64,000 bases of DNA from Edaphobacter flagellatus (GTDB taxonomy: Bacteria; Acidobacteriota; Terriglobia; Terriglobales; Acidobacteriaceae), in contig NZ_CP073697.1 of the NCBI RefSeq assembly GCF_025264665.1, positions 248,001 to 312,000 on the forward strand. The letters are read 5' to 3'. The stretch's first letter is position 1; the number at the start of each line of letters is the position of its first letter. Made by a program: the position numbers and the translations under genes. Positions 16,501-25,038 of the stretch are shown piece after piece. The notes under the pieces were generated by a model. The model saw only the letters and a list, made by a program, of their open reading frames with translations. It had not been told where the DNA came from and did no database searches.

Positions 16501-16757
16501 CACCCTCCCAGCATCCGTCACCAGCCCAGAGCATTTTATAAACAGCACATAAATTCTTCCTGGGCATTTCTCCCTAAATCACTCTTTCGCTGAGCATTTA
16601 ATTCTGGACTGAATCAGTCGCAATAATTGACGACCAATTTAGTCCTCAATAAACTATGAAGATACCGGCAACGAGGTCAGAACCAAACCTCGCGCGTACG
16701 GATTTGAGGCAGGCCTGGCCGCAGACTTTGGCCTTCCCGGGGGAAGAGAAACACCTC

Positions 16758-18032
16758 ATGTTGCAGGCATTTATCATCACGCTCCGCGAGGGAGTCGAAG
16801 CGTCCCTCATCGTCGGCATCGTCTTCGCCTACCTCACCAAGATCGGCCGCCAGGAGCTCAAGCGCACCGTCTTCTGGGCACTTGGCGCAGCACTTGCTGC
16901 CAGCGTCGCAGTGGCCATCGTTCTCTCCCACCTGCAGATCAACACCGACATCTTCGAAGGCTGGGTCATGCTCGCCGCCGCGGCCTTCGTCATCAGCATG
17001 ATCTGGTTCATGCACAAGACCGCCCGCACCATGCGTGGCGATATCGAACAAAAGATCGCGCAGTACACCGGCGAACAAGGCGTCTCCAAAGCCGGACTCT
17101 TCTTCTTCGTCTTCCTCCTCGTCCTCCGCGAAGGCGTCGAGACCGTGCTTATTCTCTCCGCCGTCACACTCAACTCCACCGAGCTGCTCAGCTTCACCGG
17201 CACACTTCTCGGAGTCGCCGTCGCCGTCGTCTTCGGCGTCCTCTTCGTGCGCGGCAGCGTCCGCATCAACCTGCAGCGCTTCTTCCGCGTCACAACCGTC
17301 ATTCTCTACTTCGTCGCCTTCCAGCTCATCGTCAGCGGCCTCCACGAACTCAGCGAAAACGGCGTCCTCCCCTCCAGCCAGACCGAGATGCGGCTCATCG
17401 GCCCTATCGTTCGCAACGATCTCTTCTTCTTCGTCACGATGCTCGCGCTCGCCGGCCTCATGGTCCTCATGGAGTACCGCCGTCGCGCTCCCATGCAGCT
17501 CGCCGCAGACGCTACCCCCGCGGACCGCCGTCGCGCCGAATGGACCCAGCGTCGCGAAAAGATGTGGATGAACGCCGTCGTCGCCACCAGCTTCCTCTTC
17601 ATCTTCCTCTGCACCGCCGAATTCATCTACGCCAAGAGCTCCACAGCGCTCTCGCCCACCACCGCCGTCACCCTCGTCGGCAGCCAGGTCACCGTGCCCA
17701 CCGCAGAGATCAACGACGATCAACTCCACCGCTTCGGCGTCCACGTCGACGACGGCAAAGGCGGCAGCCCCGAGGTGCGTTTCCTCCTCTTCAAGAAGCC
17801 CGACGGCAACATCGTCTCCGTCGGCGACGCCTGCCGTATCTGCGGCCCCGTCGGCTTCTACATCGGCTCGCAGGGCATCACCTGCAAAATGTGCGCCTCG
17901 CCCCTCAATCCCTCCTCCATGGGGCAGGAGGGCGGCTGCAATCCCATCCCCCTCAAAAGCACCATCTCCGGCGGCCAGGTCATCATTCAGGCCGCTGATC
18001 TCAAGACACTCGTCTCCATCTTCGAGCGATAA
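16758..18032 (+). CDS. FTR1-type iron permease fused to a DUF2318 Fe-S-like domain
   Basis: A 424-aa inner-membrane protein, first gene of an iron-uptake operon. Two FTR1 iron motifs REGVE occur at residues 10-14 and 124-128 within about seven transmembrane helices. After a hydrophobic segment near 272-292, the C-terminal ~120 residues form a periplasmic DUF2318 domain with C359-x2-C362, C376-x2-C379 and C394. In Campylobacter the Cj1658-1663 system encodes FTR1 and the DUF2318 protein separately; here they are one chain. The ATG at 16758 follows GGGGGAAGAG. An in-frame ATG 34 codons earlier would only add non-family sequence. The next gene begins 18 bases downstream. Confidence 0.9.
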   Translation: MLQAFIITLREGVEASLIVGIVFAYLTKIGRQELKRTVFWALGAALAASVAVAIVLSHLQINTDIFEGWVMLAAAAFVISMIWFMHKTARTMRGDIEQKIAQYTGEQGVSKAGLFFFVFLLVLREGVETVLILSAVTLNSTELLSFTGTLLGVAVAVVFGVLFVRGSVRINLQRFFRVTTVILYFVAFQLIVSGLHELSENGVLPSSQTEMRLIGPIVRNDLFFFVTMLALAGLMVLMEYRRRAPMQLAADATPADRRRAEWTQRREKMWMNAVVATSFLFIFLCTAEFIYAKSSTALSPTTAVTLVGSQVTVPTAEINDDQLHRFGVHVDDGKGGSPEVRFLLFKKPDGNIVSVGDACRICGPVGFYIGSQGITCKMCASPLNPSSMGQEGGCNPIPLKSTISGGQVIIQAADLKTLVSIFER

Positions 18033-18050
18033 GGAGCAAAGGCGGCAGTC

Positions 18051-19376
18051 ATGTTCTTTCGACTTTTGATGGAAAGCTTCCGGCGGCAGCGGCGACGCAA
18101 GACACTTGCGGGCCTCGCGATCCTGCTCGGAACCACAGCCATCACCGCCATGCTCGCCCTCGCCCTCACGATCGGGGACCGCATCCACAACGAGCTCGCC
18201 GTCTACGGAGCCAACATCATCGTCTACCCCGCTGCCGATCAGCTCGAAGTTAAAGTCGGCGGTGTCGATGTCAAACCCGTCTCCGGCGCTGCTTCTCTGA
18301 AAGAGTCTGACCTCAAAAAGCTGCGCGGCATCTTCTGGGCCAACAACATCACGGGCGTCAGCCCAGAGTTGCCCATCCGCATCATCGGCAAGACGGCAAA
18401 TGGAACTGCTGTGGACGCTTCGGCAACCGGCCTCTGGTTCAATCACGCTCTCAGCAGTGGTGGAGGAGCTGCGCTCACCACTGGAGCACCACAACTTCAT
18501 CCTCTCTGGAAGCTGGATGGGGCTTGGCCCAATGAATCTTCCACGAGTTCCGACACAGCACAGGCCGTCGTAGGAGCCACGCTTGCCTCACAGCTAGGCC
18601 TCCACATCAACGACGTCATCCAGACGACCGCAGTCAGCAAGCCCATCACATTGCATATCACCGGCATCGTTTCGTCGGGCGATGACGTCGACAATCAGCT
18701 CCTGCTGCCTCTCAACGCGGCACAAGCCATCGTCGGCACGCCCGATGCAGTCCGCCGCGTCGAAGTCTCCGCCCGCACCAAACCCGAAGACGCCTTCGCC
18801 CGCAAAGACCCCGATTCCCTCTCGCCCAAACTGCGCGAGGTCTGGTACTGCCGCCCCTACGCCAACTCCATCGCCTACCAGATCCGTGAGGCCATCCCCG
18901 GCAGCCGCGCCGAGCAGGTACGCCGCGTCGAGCAGAGCCAGGGCAACGTGCTCAAGCGCATCAGCGGACTCATGTGGCTCATCAGCGCCGCAGCCATGCT
19001 CGCCGCAGGCTTCGCTGTCAGCGCAGCTATGGCCACGGCCATCCTCGAACGCCAGGGCGAGATCGGCCTCATGCGCTCCCTCGGAGCCAGCAAGGGTGCC
19101 ATCGCCCTGCTCTTCTACGCCGAAACCGGCCTGCTCGCCCTCTTCGCCGGATCGCTCGGCTATCTTGCCGGTTCCGGCCTCGCCGCCTGGCTCGGCGCAC
19201 GCATCTTCGGCTCCGCAGGCACGGGCACGCATCTGGCCTTGGCCGACATTCTCAATCCCGTCCTGCTCCCCGTCGTCATCGCGCTCGCGCTCTTCGTCGC
19301 CATCGCAGGCAGCACACCCGCCATCCGCCGCGCGCTCACCATGGATCCCTCCGCCATTCTGAGGGCCGACGTATGA
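18051..19376 (+). CDS. ABC transporter permease, MacB/FtsX type (iron operon)
   Basis: A 441-aa permease. The N-terminal helix (LAGLAILLGTTAITAMLALAL) is followed by a large periplasmic domain of ~230 residues, then three C-terminal helices in the FtsX domain: WLISAAAMLAAGFAVSAAMATA, a segment around LLALFAGSLGYLAGSGLAAW, and LLPVVIALALFVAIAGS. It also has the typical coupling sequence ERQGEIGLMRSLGASK. It ends in an ATGA overlap with the second permease. In the related Campylobacter cluster two such permeases and an ATPase accompany FTR1/P19. The role is presumably energised handling of iron or of a redox partner in the periplasm. Confidence 0.88.
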   Translation: MFFRLLMESFRRQRRRKTLAGLAILLGTTAITAMLALALTIGDRIHNELAVYGANIIVYPAADQLEVKVGGVDVKPVSGAASLKESDLKKLRGIFWANNITGVSPELPIRIIGKTANGTAVDASATGLWFNHALSSGGGAALTTGAPQLHPLWKLDGAWPNESSTSSDTAQAVVGATLASQLGLHINDVIQTTAVSKPITLHITGIVSSGDDVDNQLLLPLNAAQAIVGTPDAVRRVEVSARTKPEDAFARKDPDSLSPKLREVWYCRPYANSIAYQIREAIPGSRAEQVRRVEQSQGNVLKRISGLMWLISAAAMLAAGFAVSAAMATAILERQGEIGLMRSLGASKGAIALLFYAETGLLALFAGSLGYLAGSGLAAWLGARIFGSAGTGTHLALADILNPVLLPVVIALALFVAIAGSTPAIRRALTMDPSAILRADV

Positions 19377-20479
19377 GCCGCCAGTTGAGCATGATCTCCA
19401 TGCTGCGCCGCTCACTCGTGCATCGCCGCGCACGCAGCCTCTCCGCGCTGCTCGCCATGACCATCTCTGCCGCAGTCGCCACCGCCCTGCTCACCCTCTA
19501 CGCCGACCTCGACTCCAAGCTTCACCGCGAGTTTCGCAGCTTCGGCGCAAACATCGTCATCACTGCCGCCGACAACAAGCCTCTGCCTCCCGACACGCTC
19601 GACCGCGTTCGCGCCGCCGCAGGCTCCGATGCCATTGCAGCCGAATTCGCCTACGCCGTCGCCACCACCGACCGAGGAACACCTATCGTCGTCGCCGGCA
19701 CCGACTTCGACACGGCACGCCGTCTCAACTCTTCGTGGCAGGTCGCTACATGGCCTTCAGCAAGCGATATCAACGCCGCGCTCCTCGGCCAACGCGCAGC
19801 GCAGTTCATCGCCGACGAGCACGCCGTCACCCTCACCTTCGCCAATCGTCCCATGACCTTCAAGGGCGCAGGCCGCCTCACCACCGGCGGCGACGAGGAC
19901 AGCCGCATCTACATCCCGCTCACAACACTCACCACGTGGACCGGCACCCAGCCCAGCGTCATCGAGCTCCAGGTCCCCGGGGGCGCTGCGCAGGTCGAAT
20001 CCGCAATCGCGCGACTCCAGCAACAGCTTCCCGGCCTCAAGGTCTCACCCGTCCGTCAGCTCGTCGAAGGCGAGAGCCGCATCGTCGACAAGACGCACGC
20101 GCTCATGTACGGCTCCGTCATTCTCATCGCGCTCACGGTAGCCGTCAGCGTCCTCGCAACGCTCTCCGCCAGCGTGCTGGAGCGCCGCCGCGACTTCGCT
20201 TTGATGAAGGCGCTAGGCAGCTCGCAGATGCAGCTCATGTCGATGTTTCTGCTGGAGGCCTTCGTCCTCGCTCTTGCGGGCGTCGTCGTCGGATACATTC
20301 TCGGCTCAGCCGCAGCGCTCGCCATCAGCCAGCTCAACTTCCACACAGCCACCCTGCCGCGCATCGGCGTACTGCCTCTGGTGCTGTTGCTCAACATCCT
20401 CATTGCGGCGATGGCCGCAATGTTTCCCGTCCGCGTCCTCCGTCGTCTTGAGCCCGCGGCCCTGCTGAAAGGCGAGTAA
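19373..20479 (+). CDS. Second MacB/FtsX-type ABC permease (iron operon)
   Basis: A 368-aa paralogue of the preceding permease, starting at the ATG of the ATGA overlap (19373) with GAGGG just upstream. The open frame extends about 130 codons further back in an out-of-phase region of the first permease and is not coding there. It has an N-terminal helix (LSALLAMTISAAVATALL), a periplasmic domain with FGANIVITAADNKPLP (like the partner's YGANIIVYPAADQ), and three C-terminal helices with ERRRDFALMKALGSS. Both permeases keep a short periplasmic 'GANI' block, suggesting they form a heterodimer. Confidence 0.9.
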   Translation: MSRQLSMISMLRRSLVHRRARSLSALLAMTISAAVATALLTLYADLDSKLHREFRSFGANIVITAADNKPLPPDTLDRVRAAAGSDAIAAEFAYAVATTDRGTPIVVAGTDFDTARRLNSSWQVATWPSASDINAALLGQRAAQFIADEHAVTLTFANRPMTFKGAGRLTTGGDEDSRIYIPLTTLTTWTGTQPSVIELQVPGGAAQVESAIARLQQQLPGLKVSPVRQLVEGESRIVDKTHALMYGSVILIALTVAVSVLATLSASVLERRRDFALMKALGSSQMQLMSMFLLEAFVLALAGVVVGYILGSAAALAISQLNFHTATLPRIGVLPLVLLLNILIAAMAAMFPVRVLRRLEPAALLKGE

Positions 20480-20484
20480 GACCG

Positions 20485-21246
20485 ATGGTCAATGACACCC
20501 CGGCAATCGAAAGCATGATCGAGCTGACGCGCCCCGACTGCGCCGTCATTGCGCTGCACGGCGTCACACGCGAGTACGAAGGCCACGCCGGCAAGGTCTG
20601 CGCCCTCGACCACGCCTCCTTCTCCATCGTCGCTGGCGAATGGGTCGCCATCACCGGCCCTTCAGGCTCCGGCAAGAGCACCCTCGTCAATCTCCTCGGA
20701 TGCCTCGACCGCCCCACCGCGGGCCAGCTTCACATCGACGGCGTCGACGTCGCCACCATGTCCGCGACCGAGCTCGACCGCTTCCGCGCCGATAAGATCG
20801 GCTTCATCTTCCAGCAGTTTCACCTCATCCCGTATCTCTCCGCGCTCGAAAACATCATGCTCGCGCAGTACTTCCACTCCATGACCGACGAGAAGGAAGC
20901 CCGCGCCGCGCTTGAGCGTGTCGGCCTCGGCCACCGCGCCGACCATCTCCCCAGCGAGCTCTCCGGCGGCGAGCAGCAGCGCGTCTGCGTCGCCCGCGCC
21001 CTCATCAATAACCCGCCAATCCTTCTCGCCGACGAACCCACCGGAAACCTCGACGCGGCCAACCAGAAGATCGTCGCCGGCCTGCTGCAGGAGCTTCACG
21101 CTCAGGGACACACCATCGTCATGGTCACCCACGACCCCGAGATGGCCGCACTCGCGCAACGCCGCATCGCGCTCAGCCACGGCAAAGTCTTCTGTCACCC
21201 AGTCGGTGGTCCCGTCGTTATGCTGCGTCGAAAGACCGACGTCTAA
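20485..21246 (+). CDS. ABC transporter ATP-binding protein (iron operon)
   Basis: A 253-aa ATPase of the MacB/LolD class, last gene of the FTR1 operon, starting 5 bases after the permease stop. Walker A is GPSGSGKST, the Q-loop lies in [19 protein letters not shown], the signature is LSGGEQQR, Walker B is [12 protein letters not shown], and the switch His is in VTHD. It powers the two preceding permeases. No periplasmic P19-like copper/iron protein or thioredoxin gene follows, unlike in the Campylobacter arrangement. Confidence 0.92.
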   Translation: MVNDTPAIESMIELTRPDCAVIALHGVTREYEGHAGKVCALDHASFSIVAGEWVAITGPSGSGKSTLVNLLGCLDRPTAGQLHIDGVDVATMSATELDRFRADKIGFIFQQFHLIPYLSALENIMLAQYFHSMTDEKEARAALERVGLGHRADHLPSELSGGEQQRVCVARALINNPPILLADEPTGNLDAANQKIVAGLLQELHAQGHTIVMVTHDPEMAALAQRRIALSHGKVFCHPVGGPVVMLRRKTDV

Positions 21247-21289
21247 CGCCCGTAATCTTTCCAGGTTGAGCCCTGCTCTGGAGCAATTT

Positions 21290-21357
21290 CCAAAGAAGTG
21301 TCCTTCCAGGCGGAGCGCAAAGCGCGCAGTCGAGAAACCCTCTGCATTTCGTCTTTG
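21290..21357. repeat. Second copy of the 'AAGCGCGCAGTCGAG' intergenic repeat
   Basis: The tract GAGCGCAAAGCGCGCAGTCG at 21313-21332 lies in a wider segment (TGTC.TTCC..GCG...CGCAAAGCGCGCAGTCGAG.AACCC) that matches 2411-2451. It lies in the convergent gap between the ABC ATPase and nadK, the same kind of location as copy 1. Confidence 0.6.
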
Positions 21358-21360
21358 CCT

Positions 21361-22218
21361 TTAGCGCTCGCCCCAGCTCAGCTTGCTGCGCAGCACATTA
21401 AACAACCCATTCTTGCGCGGACGCAGCAGCCGCACCCGCTGCTCCGACCTGCAGCAAAGCACCTGATCATCCACCTGCAGCTCCACGGCCTCCTGCCCAT
21501 CCACCGTCAGGTAGGTCAGGTTCGGCACGCCCTCAATGTGAATCATCACCGTCGAATCGCCCGGCACCACAATCGGCCGAACAGTCAGCAGGTGAGGGCA
21601 GATCGGGGTCACCACCAGCGCATTCACGGAAGGCATCACAATCGGACCATCCGCCGCCAGGTTGTACGCCGTCGAACCCGTAGGCGTCGAAACGATAATC
21701 CCATCCGCGCGCAACGCCGCTACAAACTGCTGGTCGATCTCGACCGAAAAGTCCGCCATGCGTGCAATCGCGCCCTTCGACACCACCACATCGTTCAGCG
21801 CATCCCAGTGCCGTATCGTCGAGCCGCGACGTCGCAGCTCCACATGCATCATGTCGCGTTCTTCAATGCTCGCGCAGTTATCGCACCACGCCTCCAGCGA
21901 CGAGTACAGGTCCGCTAGGGGCACCTCCGTCAGAAATCCCAGCGACCCCAGGTTCACTCCCAGAATCGGCGTCGGCGAATGTGCAAACGCACGTGCAGCA
22001 GCCAGCAGCGTTCCATCGCCGCCCAGCACAATCACCAGGTTCGGCTTCTCCCGCGGCATCTCATTCCGCTGCACCGACCGATTCGCCTCCAGATACGCTG
22101 CGCTGTGCGGGTCCAGCAGAGGTTCGTAGTCATGAGCCTTCAGCCACTCCATCAGCTCCGGCAAAATTGAGGCAAGCTCCGGCTTCTGTGGCTTCGAGAT
22201 GATGGCTGCCTTGTACAT
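21361..22218 (-). CDS. nadK: NAD kinase
   Basis: Phosphorylates NAD to NADP (285 aa, normal length). Motifs are VIVLGGDGTLL (GGDGT), NLGSLGFLTE, the NE/D-type stretch ALNDVVVSKG, and TPTGSTAYNLAADGP. The ATG at 22218 gives the family N-terminus MYKAAIISKPQKPE; the frame is open 43 codons further back, overlapping tlyA. It begins 7 bases after the tlyA stop, a tlyA-nadK pairing seen in many bacteria. It acts in the cytosol. Confidence 0.95.
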   Translation of the reverse strand: MYKAAIISKPQKPELASILPELMEWLKAHDYEPLLDPHSAAYLEANRSVQRNEMPREKPNLVIVLGGDGTLLAAARAFAHSPTPILGVNLGSLGFLTEVPLADLYSSLEAWCDNCASIEERDMMHVELRRRGSTIRHWDALNDVVVSKGAIARMADFSVEIDQQFVAALRADGIIVSTPTGSTAYNLAADGPIVMPSVNALVVTPICPHLLTVRPIVVPGDSTVMIHIEGVPNLTYLTVDGQEAVELQVDDQVLCCRSEQRVRLLRPRKNGLFNVLRSKLSWGER

Positions 22219-22225
22219 GGTCGTT

Positions 22226-23020
22226 TTAGTGTAACGGCTCCTGCGCTGCCCGCTGCACCGATTCTCCAAACACGGCTCGCAGCAGATACTCGTGGTTACC
22301 CTCCATCCCCTGTATCGGCGAATCGATAACCTCAAGCTGCGTGCCACCCAGCCCAGCTACGCACTCCGTCACGCGTTCAATCGCGGCCTGCCTAGCCTGC
22401 TCATCGCGCACAATGCCGCCCTTACCCACATTCTCCCGCCCTGCCTCAAACTGCGGCTTGATCAGCACGACCGCACTCCCGCGCCATGGCTGCCCTTCGC
22501 TTCCCAAAGCCGCCAACACCGCAGGCAATACCAGCGTCGCCGAGATAAACGAGACATCCATCGACAGGAACGCAGGAACCGGCTGCCCTTCCACCAGCAG
22601 CTCTCCCGGCTGCAGCAGACGAGCATTCGTGCGCTCTCGCAACGTCACACGCTCATCCGAGCGCAGCTTCTGCGCAATCTGCCCATAGCCCGTATCGACA
22701 GCCAGCACGCTCGCCGCACCCGCCTGCAACATGCAGTCCGTGAACCCTCCCGTCGAAGCCCCGATATCCACCGCGCGCACGCCCGTCAACGAAATCTTCC
22801 AGTGCTCCAGTGCATGCTCCAGCTTCAGCCCGCCGCGGCTTACATACTTCAGGTCCGTCCCCAGCAGGCGAATCACGGCATCCTCAGGAACACTCATGCC
22901 CGGCTTGTCGATCTTCTGTTCGTTCACCAGCACGCGTCCCGCCAGAACCAGCGCCTGCGCTCGCTCCCGCGAAGCCGCATGCCCCTGCTCCACCAGCATC
23001 TTGTCCAATCTGTTCTTCAT
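22226..23020 (-). CDS. tlyA: TlyA-family rRNA 2'-O-methyltransferase
   Basis: A 264-aa protein with an N-terminal S4 RNA-binding domain (RLDKMLVEQGHAASRERAQALVLAG) and a C-terminal FtsJ-like SAM methyltransferase domain (VDIGASTGGFTDCML, SMDVSFISATLVLP, LIKPQFEAG). TlyA proteins methylate 16S and/or 23S rRNA riboses. The ATG at 23020 was chosen because it starts directly before the S4 domain; the frame is open 73 codons upstream, through the divergent sigma-factor promoter. It is followed by nadK after 7 bases. Confidence 0.92.
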   Translation of the reverse strand: MKNRLDKMLVEQGHAASRERAQALVLAGRVLVNEQKIDKPGMSVPEDAVIRLLGTDLKYVSRGGLKLEHALEHWKISLTGVRAVDIGASTGGFTDCMLQAGAASVLAVDTGYGQIAQKLRSDERVTLRERTNARLLQPGELLVEGQPVPAFLSMDVSFISATLVLPAVLAALGSEGQPWRGSAVVLIKPQFEAGRENVGKGGIVRDEQARQAAIERVTECVAGLGGTQLEVIDSPIQGMEGNHEYLLRAVFGESVQRAAQEPLH

Positions 23021-23141
23021 CGGCAAATTCTTTTCACCCACGGGGGGACGCTCATTCGTTAAGGTACAACGTGACGTTCCATAGGTTAGAGTGGCTAAGA
23101 ACACTGCATCCGCAATCCGACCAGGCCGCCGGGACGTATTG

Positions 23142-23708
23142 ATGTATAGAGAGATGGGATTGGCAAATACTTCGCCACGCACACCGCACGATGACGCAAC
23201 ACTGCTGTCTCTCGTGCGCCGTGGAGACGAACACGCCATGGCCTCCCTCTACGACCGCTACGCGAAGATCGTCTATTCCGTTGCGCTCCGTGTTCTGCGC
23301 GATCCGGCATCCGCAGAAGACATACTTCAGGAGGTCTTTTTGCAGGTCTGGCGCAATCCCGAGCGATACGTCGCTGTTCGCGGAAGCCTTGGCGCGTGGC
23401 TCACCGTCGTCACCCGCAATCGCTCTATCGACGCCCTGCGCCGCAAAAAGCCGCTCGAAACCATCGACGACGTCTCCCTCGCCTCGCAGTACGATCTCGC
23501 CGCCGACGCCGAGCGCAACACCATGGCCGAGAAAGCGCGCACCGTCATCTACAAGCTTCCCGCCGAGCAGCGCAAGACCCTCGAAATGGCCTTCTTCGAC
23601 GGCCTCACCCACTCCGAGATTGCCGAGATGACCGGCGATCCGCTCGGCACCGTCAAGACCCGCATCCGCAGCGCGCTCACCACGCTGAGAAAGGCATTCC
23701 TCGCATGA
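23142..23708 (+). CDS. ECF sigma factor (SigK-like)
   Basis: A 188-aa sigma-70-family factor with region 2 (LYDRYAKIVYSVALRVLRDPASAEDILQEVFLQVW, containing the core-binding and -10 recognition helices) and region 4 (LPAEQRKTLEMAFFDGLTHSEIAEMTGDPLGTVKTRIRSAL). The start is uncertain: ATG at 23142 or 23154, or an upstream GTG at 23091. Its stop overlaps the start of an anti-sigma gene (ATGA), the standard coupling of SigK/RskA pairs. It is transcribed divergently from tlyA. The signal it answers to is not visible in the sequence. Confidence 0.88.
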   Translation: MYREMGLANTSPRTPHDDATLLSLVRRGDEHAMASLYDRYAKIVYSVALRVLRDPASAEDILQEVFLQVWRNPERYVAVRGSLGAWLTVVTRNRSIDALRRKKPLETIDDVSLASQYDLAADAERNTMAEKARTVIYKLPAEQRKTLEMAFFDGLTHSEIAEMTGDPLGTVKTRIRSALTTLRKAFLA

Positions 23709-24718
23709 GCTCCGTCAGCCACTACGATCCCGGCGATCTGGCTCTCTTTGCCATGCAGCTGCTTCCGCGCAATGAGCACGCGGCTATGAGCGCGCACATC
23801 AGCGACTGCAGTTACTGCCGTCAGGAGCTCGCCAACCTGCAGGGCGATCTCGCCGCCTACGCCCACGGCGTCGAAATGCACTCGCCGCCCGCGCTCGCCC
23901 GCGAGCACTTCCTCAATCAGATCGCCCGCGAAAAGCGCTTCGCCCCCGGCACATCACCAATCGAACACGAGCCTGCCTTCGAGCCTTCACGTTTACCCGA
24001 CCGTCCCGGTTTCCAACGACCGGAGCGTACACCGCCCCCACGCTCAGAACGCTTCGAGCGGCTCGAAGCTGCCGCCGCTGGCCTTCCCATGGGATATGCC
24101 AACCGCAGCCAGGCCTACCCCACCGGACTGGGCAGCGGACGCTACCTCGACGAAGACGACAACGAGCAGAACCGCGCCTCCCTGCCTGCGCGTCTCTTCA
24201 CCAACGTCTTCCCCTGGATCGGCTGGGCCGCCGCCGCTACGCTCGCCATCTTCGCAGGAAACCTCTACCACGAGCGCAATGCGCAGCGCGTAAGGCTCAC
24301 CGCACAGGCTGGCCAGATCGACCGCCTCAGCTCCAATGCCGCTGCTGCGCAGCAGCTTCTTGAGACCCTCACCGACAGCTCGGCTCGTCAGGTTACCCTC
24401 ACCCAGGCCAACACCACGCCTGAGCCTCCGCGTCCCCAGGGACGGGTCACCTACGTCGCCTCCAGGGGAGCCCTCATCTTCCTGGCCACCAACCTGGAAC
24501 CCGTCGATACCTACAAGACCTACGAGCTATGGCTCATACCCTCCGACGGACGCGACCCCATCCCCGCCGGCACCTTCCGCCCGGACAATCGTGGAAACGC
24601 CAGCGTCGTCCTGCCGCCCCTGCCAAAGGGCATCGAGGCCAAAGCCTTCGGCGTCACCCTCGAAGACGACGGCGGAGCTCAAACTCCCACCATGCCCATC
24701 CTCCTCGCCGGAAACTAG
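23705..24718 (+). CDS. Anti-sigma-K factor, RskA-like, membrane-anchored
   Basis: A 337-aa regulator partner. The start is the ATG of the ATGA overlap with the sigma gene; the open frame further upstream is out-of-phase sigma-factor DNA. The N-terminal cytosolic zinc-finger-like anti-sigma domain has HISDCSYCRQEL (H-x3-CxxC). A low-complexity Pro/Arg/Glu stretch (residues ~80-125) follows, then one transmembrane helix (WIGWAAAATLAIFAG), a short coiled-coil, and a periplasmic RskA domain (YELWLIPSDGRDPIPAGTF). It likely holds the sigma factor at the inner membrane until released by proteolysis. Confidence 0.88.
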   Translation: MSSVSHYDPGDLALFAMQLLPRNEHAAMSAHISDCSYCRQELANLQGDLAAYAHGVEMHSPPALAREHFLNQIAREKRFAPGTSPIEHEPAFEPSRLPDRPGFQRPERTPPPRSERFERLEAAAAGLPMGYANRSQAYPTGLGSGRYLDEDDNEQNRASLPARLFTNVFPWIGWAAAATLAIFAGNLYHERNAQRVRLTAQAGQIDRLSSNAAAAQQLLETLTDSSARQVTLTQANTTPEPPRPQGRVTYVASRGALIFLATNLEPVDTYKTYELWLIPSDGRDPIPAGTFRPDNRGNASVVLPPLPKGIEAKAFGVTLEDDGGAQTPTMPILLAGN

Positions 24719-24780
24719 CCCTCACGGGCTTGTGCTCACACTGCGTGTGGAGGGATCTGCTTTTCTACTCTCCGCCCCCA

Positions 24781-25038
24781 AAATCCTGTCAAGCCCCCTA
24801 AAATCGCATCTCTCACATTCCAAAGGAAATAAACCCACAAAAATCTGCCGATTCACCCTCACCCATTTGCTAAACTTAAACCATGGTTAGAAAAAGAAAG
24901 CCCCGCCATGCAGTGGGGCTTTCTCCTTTGGAATCAATATTTTTAGGGATAACTACCCTGCTTTCAATATTTTACCTCGTGCAAATCGCGTAAAGACAAG
25001 CAACAAAAGGGGTTATTGAAAGTACCCGGGGGGCTAGG
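24781..25038. repeat. Dispersed ~240-bp intergenic element, copy 2
   Basis: It has the same ordered blocks as 2750-2983: left end AAATCCTGTCAAGCCCCC, interior CTGCCGATTCACC, TGCTAAACTTAA at 24868-24879, hairpin GAAAGCCCC...GGGGCTTTC (24895-24924), an A/T-rich stretch with TTTCAATATTTTAC, and right end ACCCGGGGGGCTAGG. Here too the CTA of the right end (25034-25036) is the stop codon of the minus-strand gene. The 62 bases between the anti-sigma stop and the left end hold nothing recognisable. Confidence 0.7.
24895..24924. terminator. Bidirectional terminator hairpin inside repeat copy 2
   Basis: AGAAAGCCCC pairs with GGGGCTTTCT around a 10-base loop, with A-rich sequence on the left. It can end transcription of the anti-sigma gene (plus) and, farther off, of the beta-propeller gene (minus). 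Confidence 0.7.

Noticed and set aside
16677..18500. A 607-aa minus-strand open frame opposite the FTR1 and first permease genes
   Set aside because: It is a GC-rich antisense shadow rich in Asp/Glu/Gly with no family motifs, and the plus strand carries clear FTR1 and permease genes.
18974..19372. N-terminal extension of the second permease
   Set aside because: The extension is Arg/His-rich out-of-frame translation of the first permease; the ATGA overlap at 19373 gives the proper start.
23396..23704. N-terminal extension of the anti-sigma factor
   Set aside because: Arg/His-rich shadow of the sigma gene; the ATGA overlap at 23705 fits the family N-terminus.
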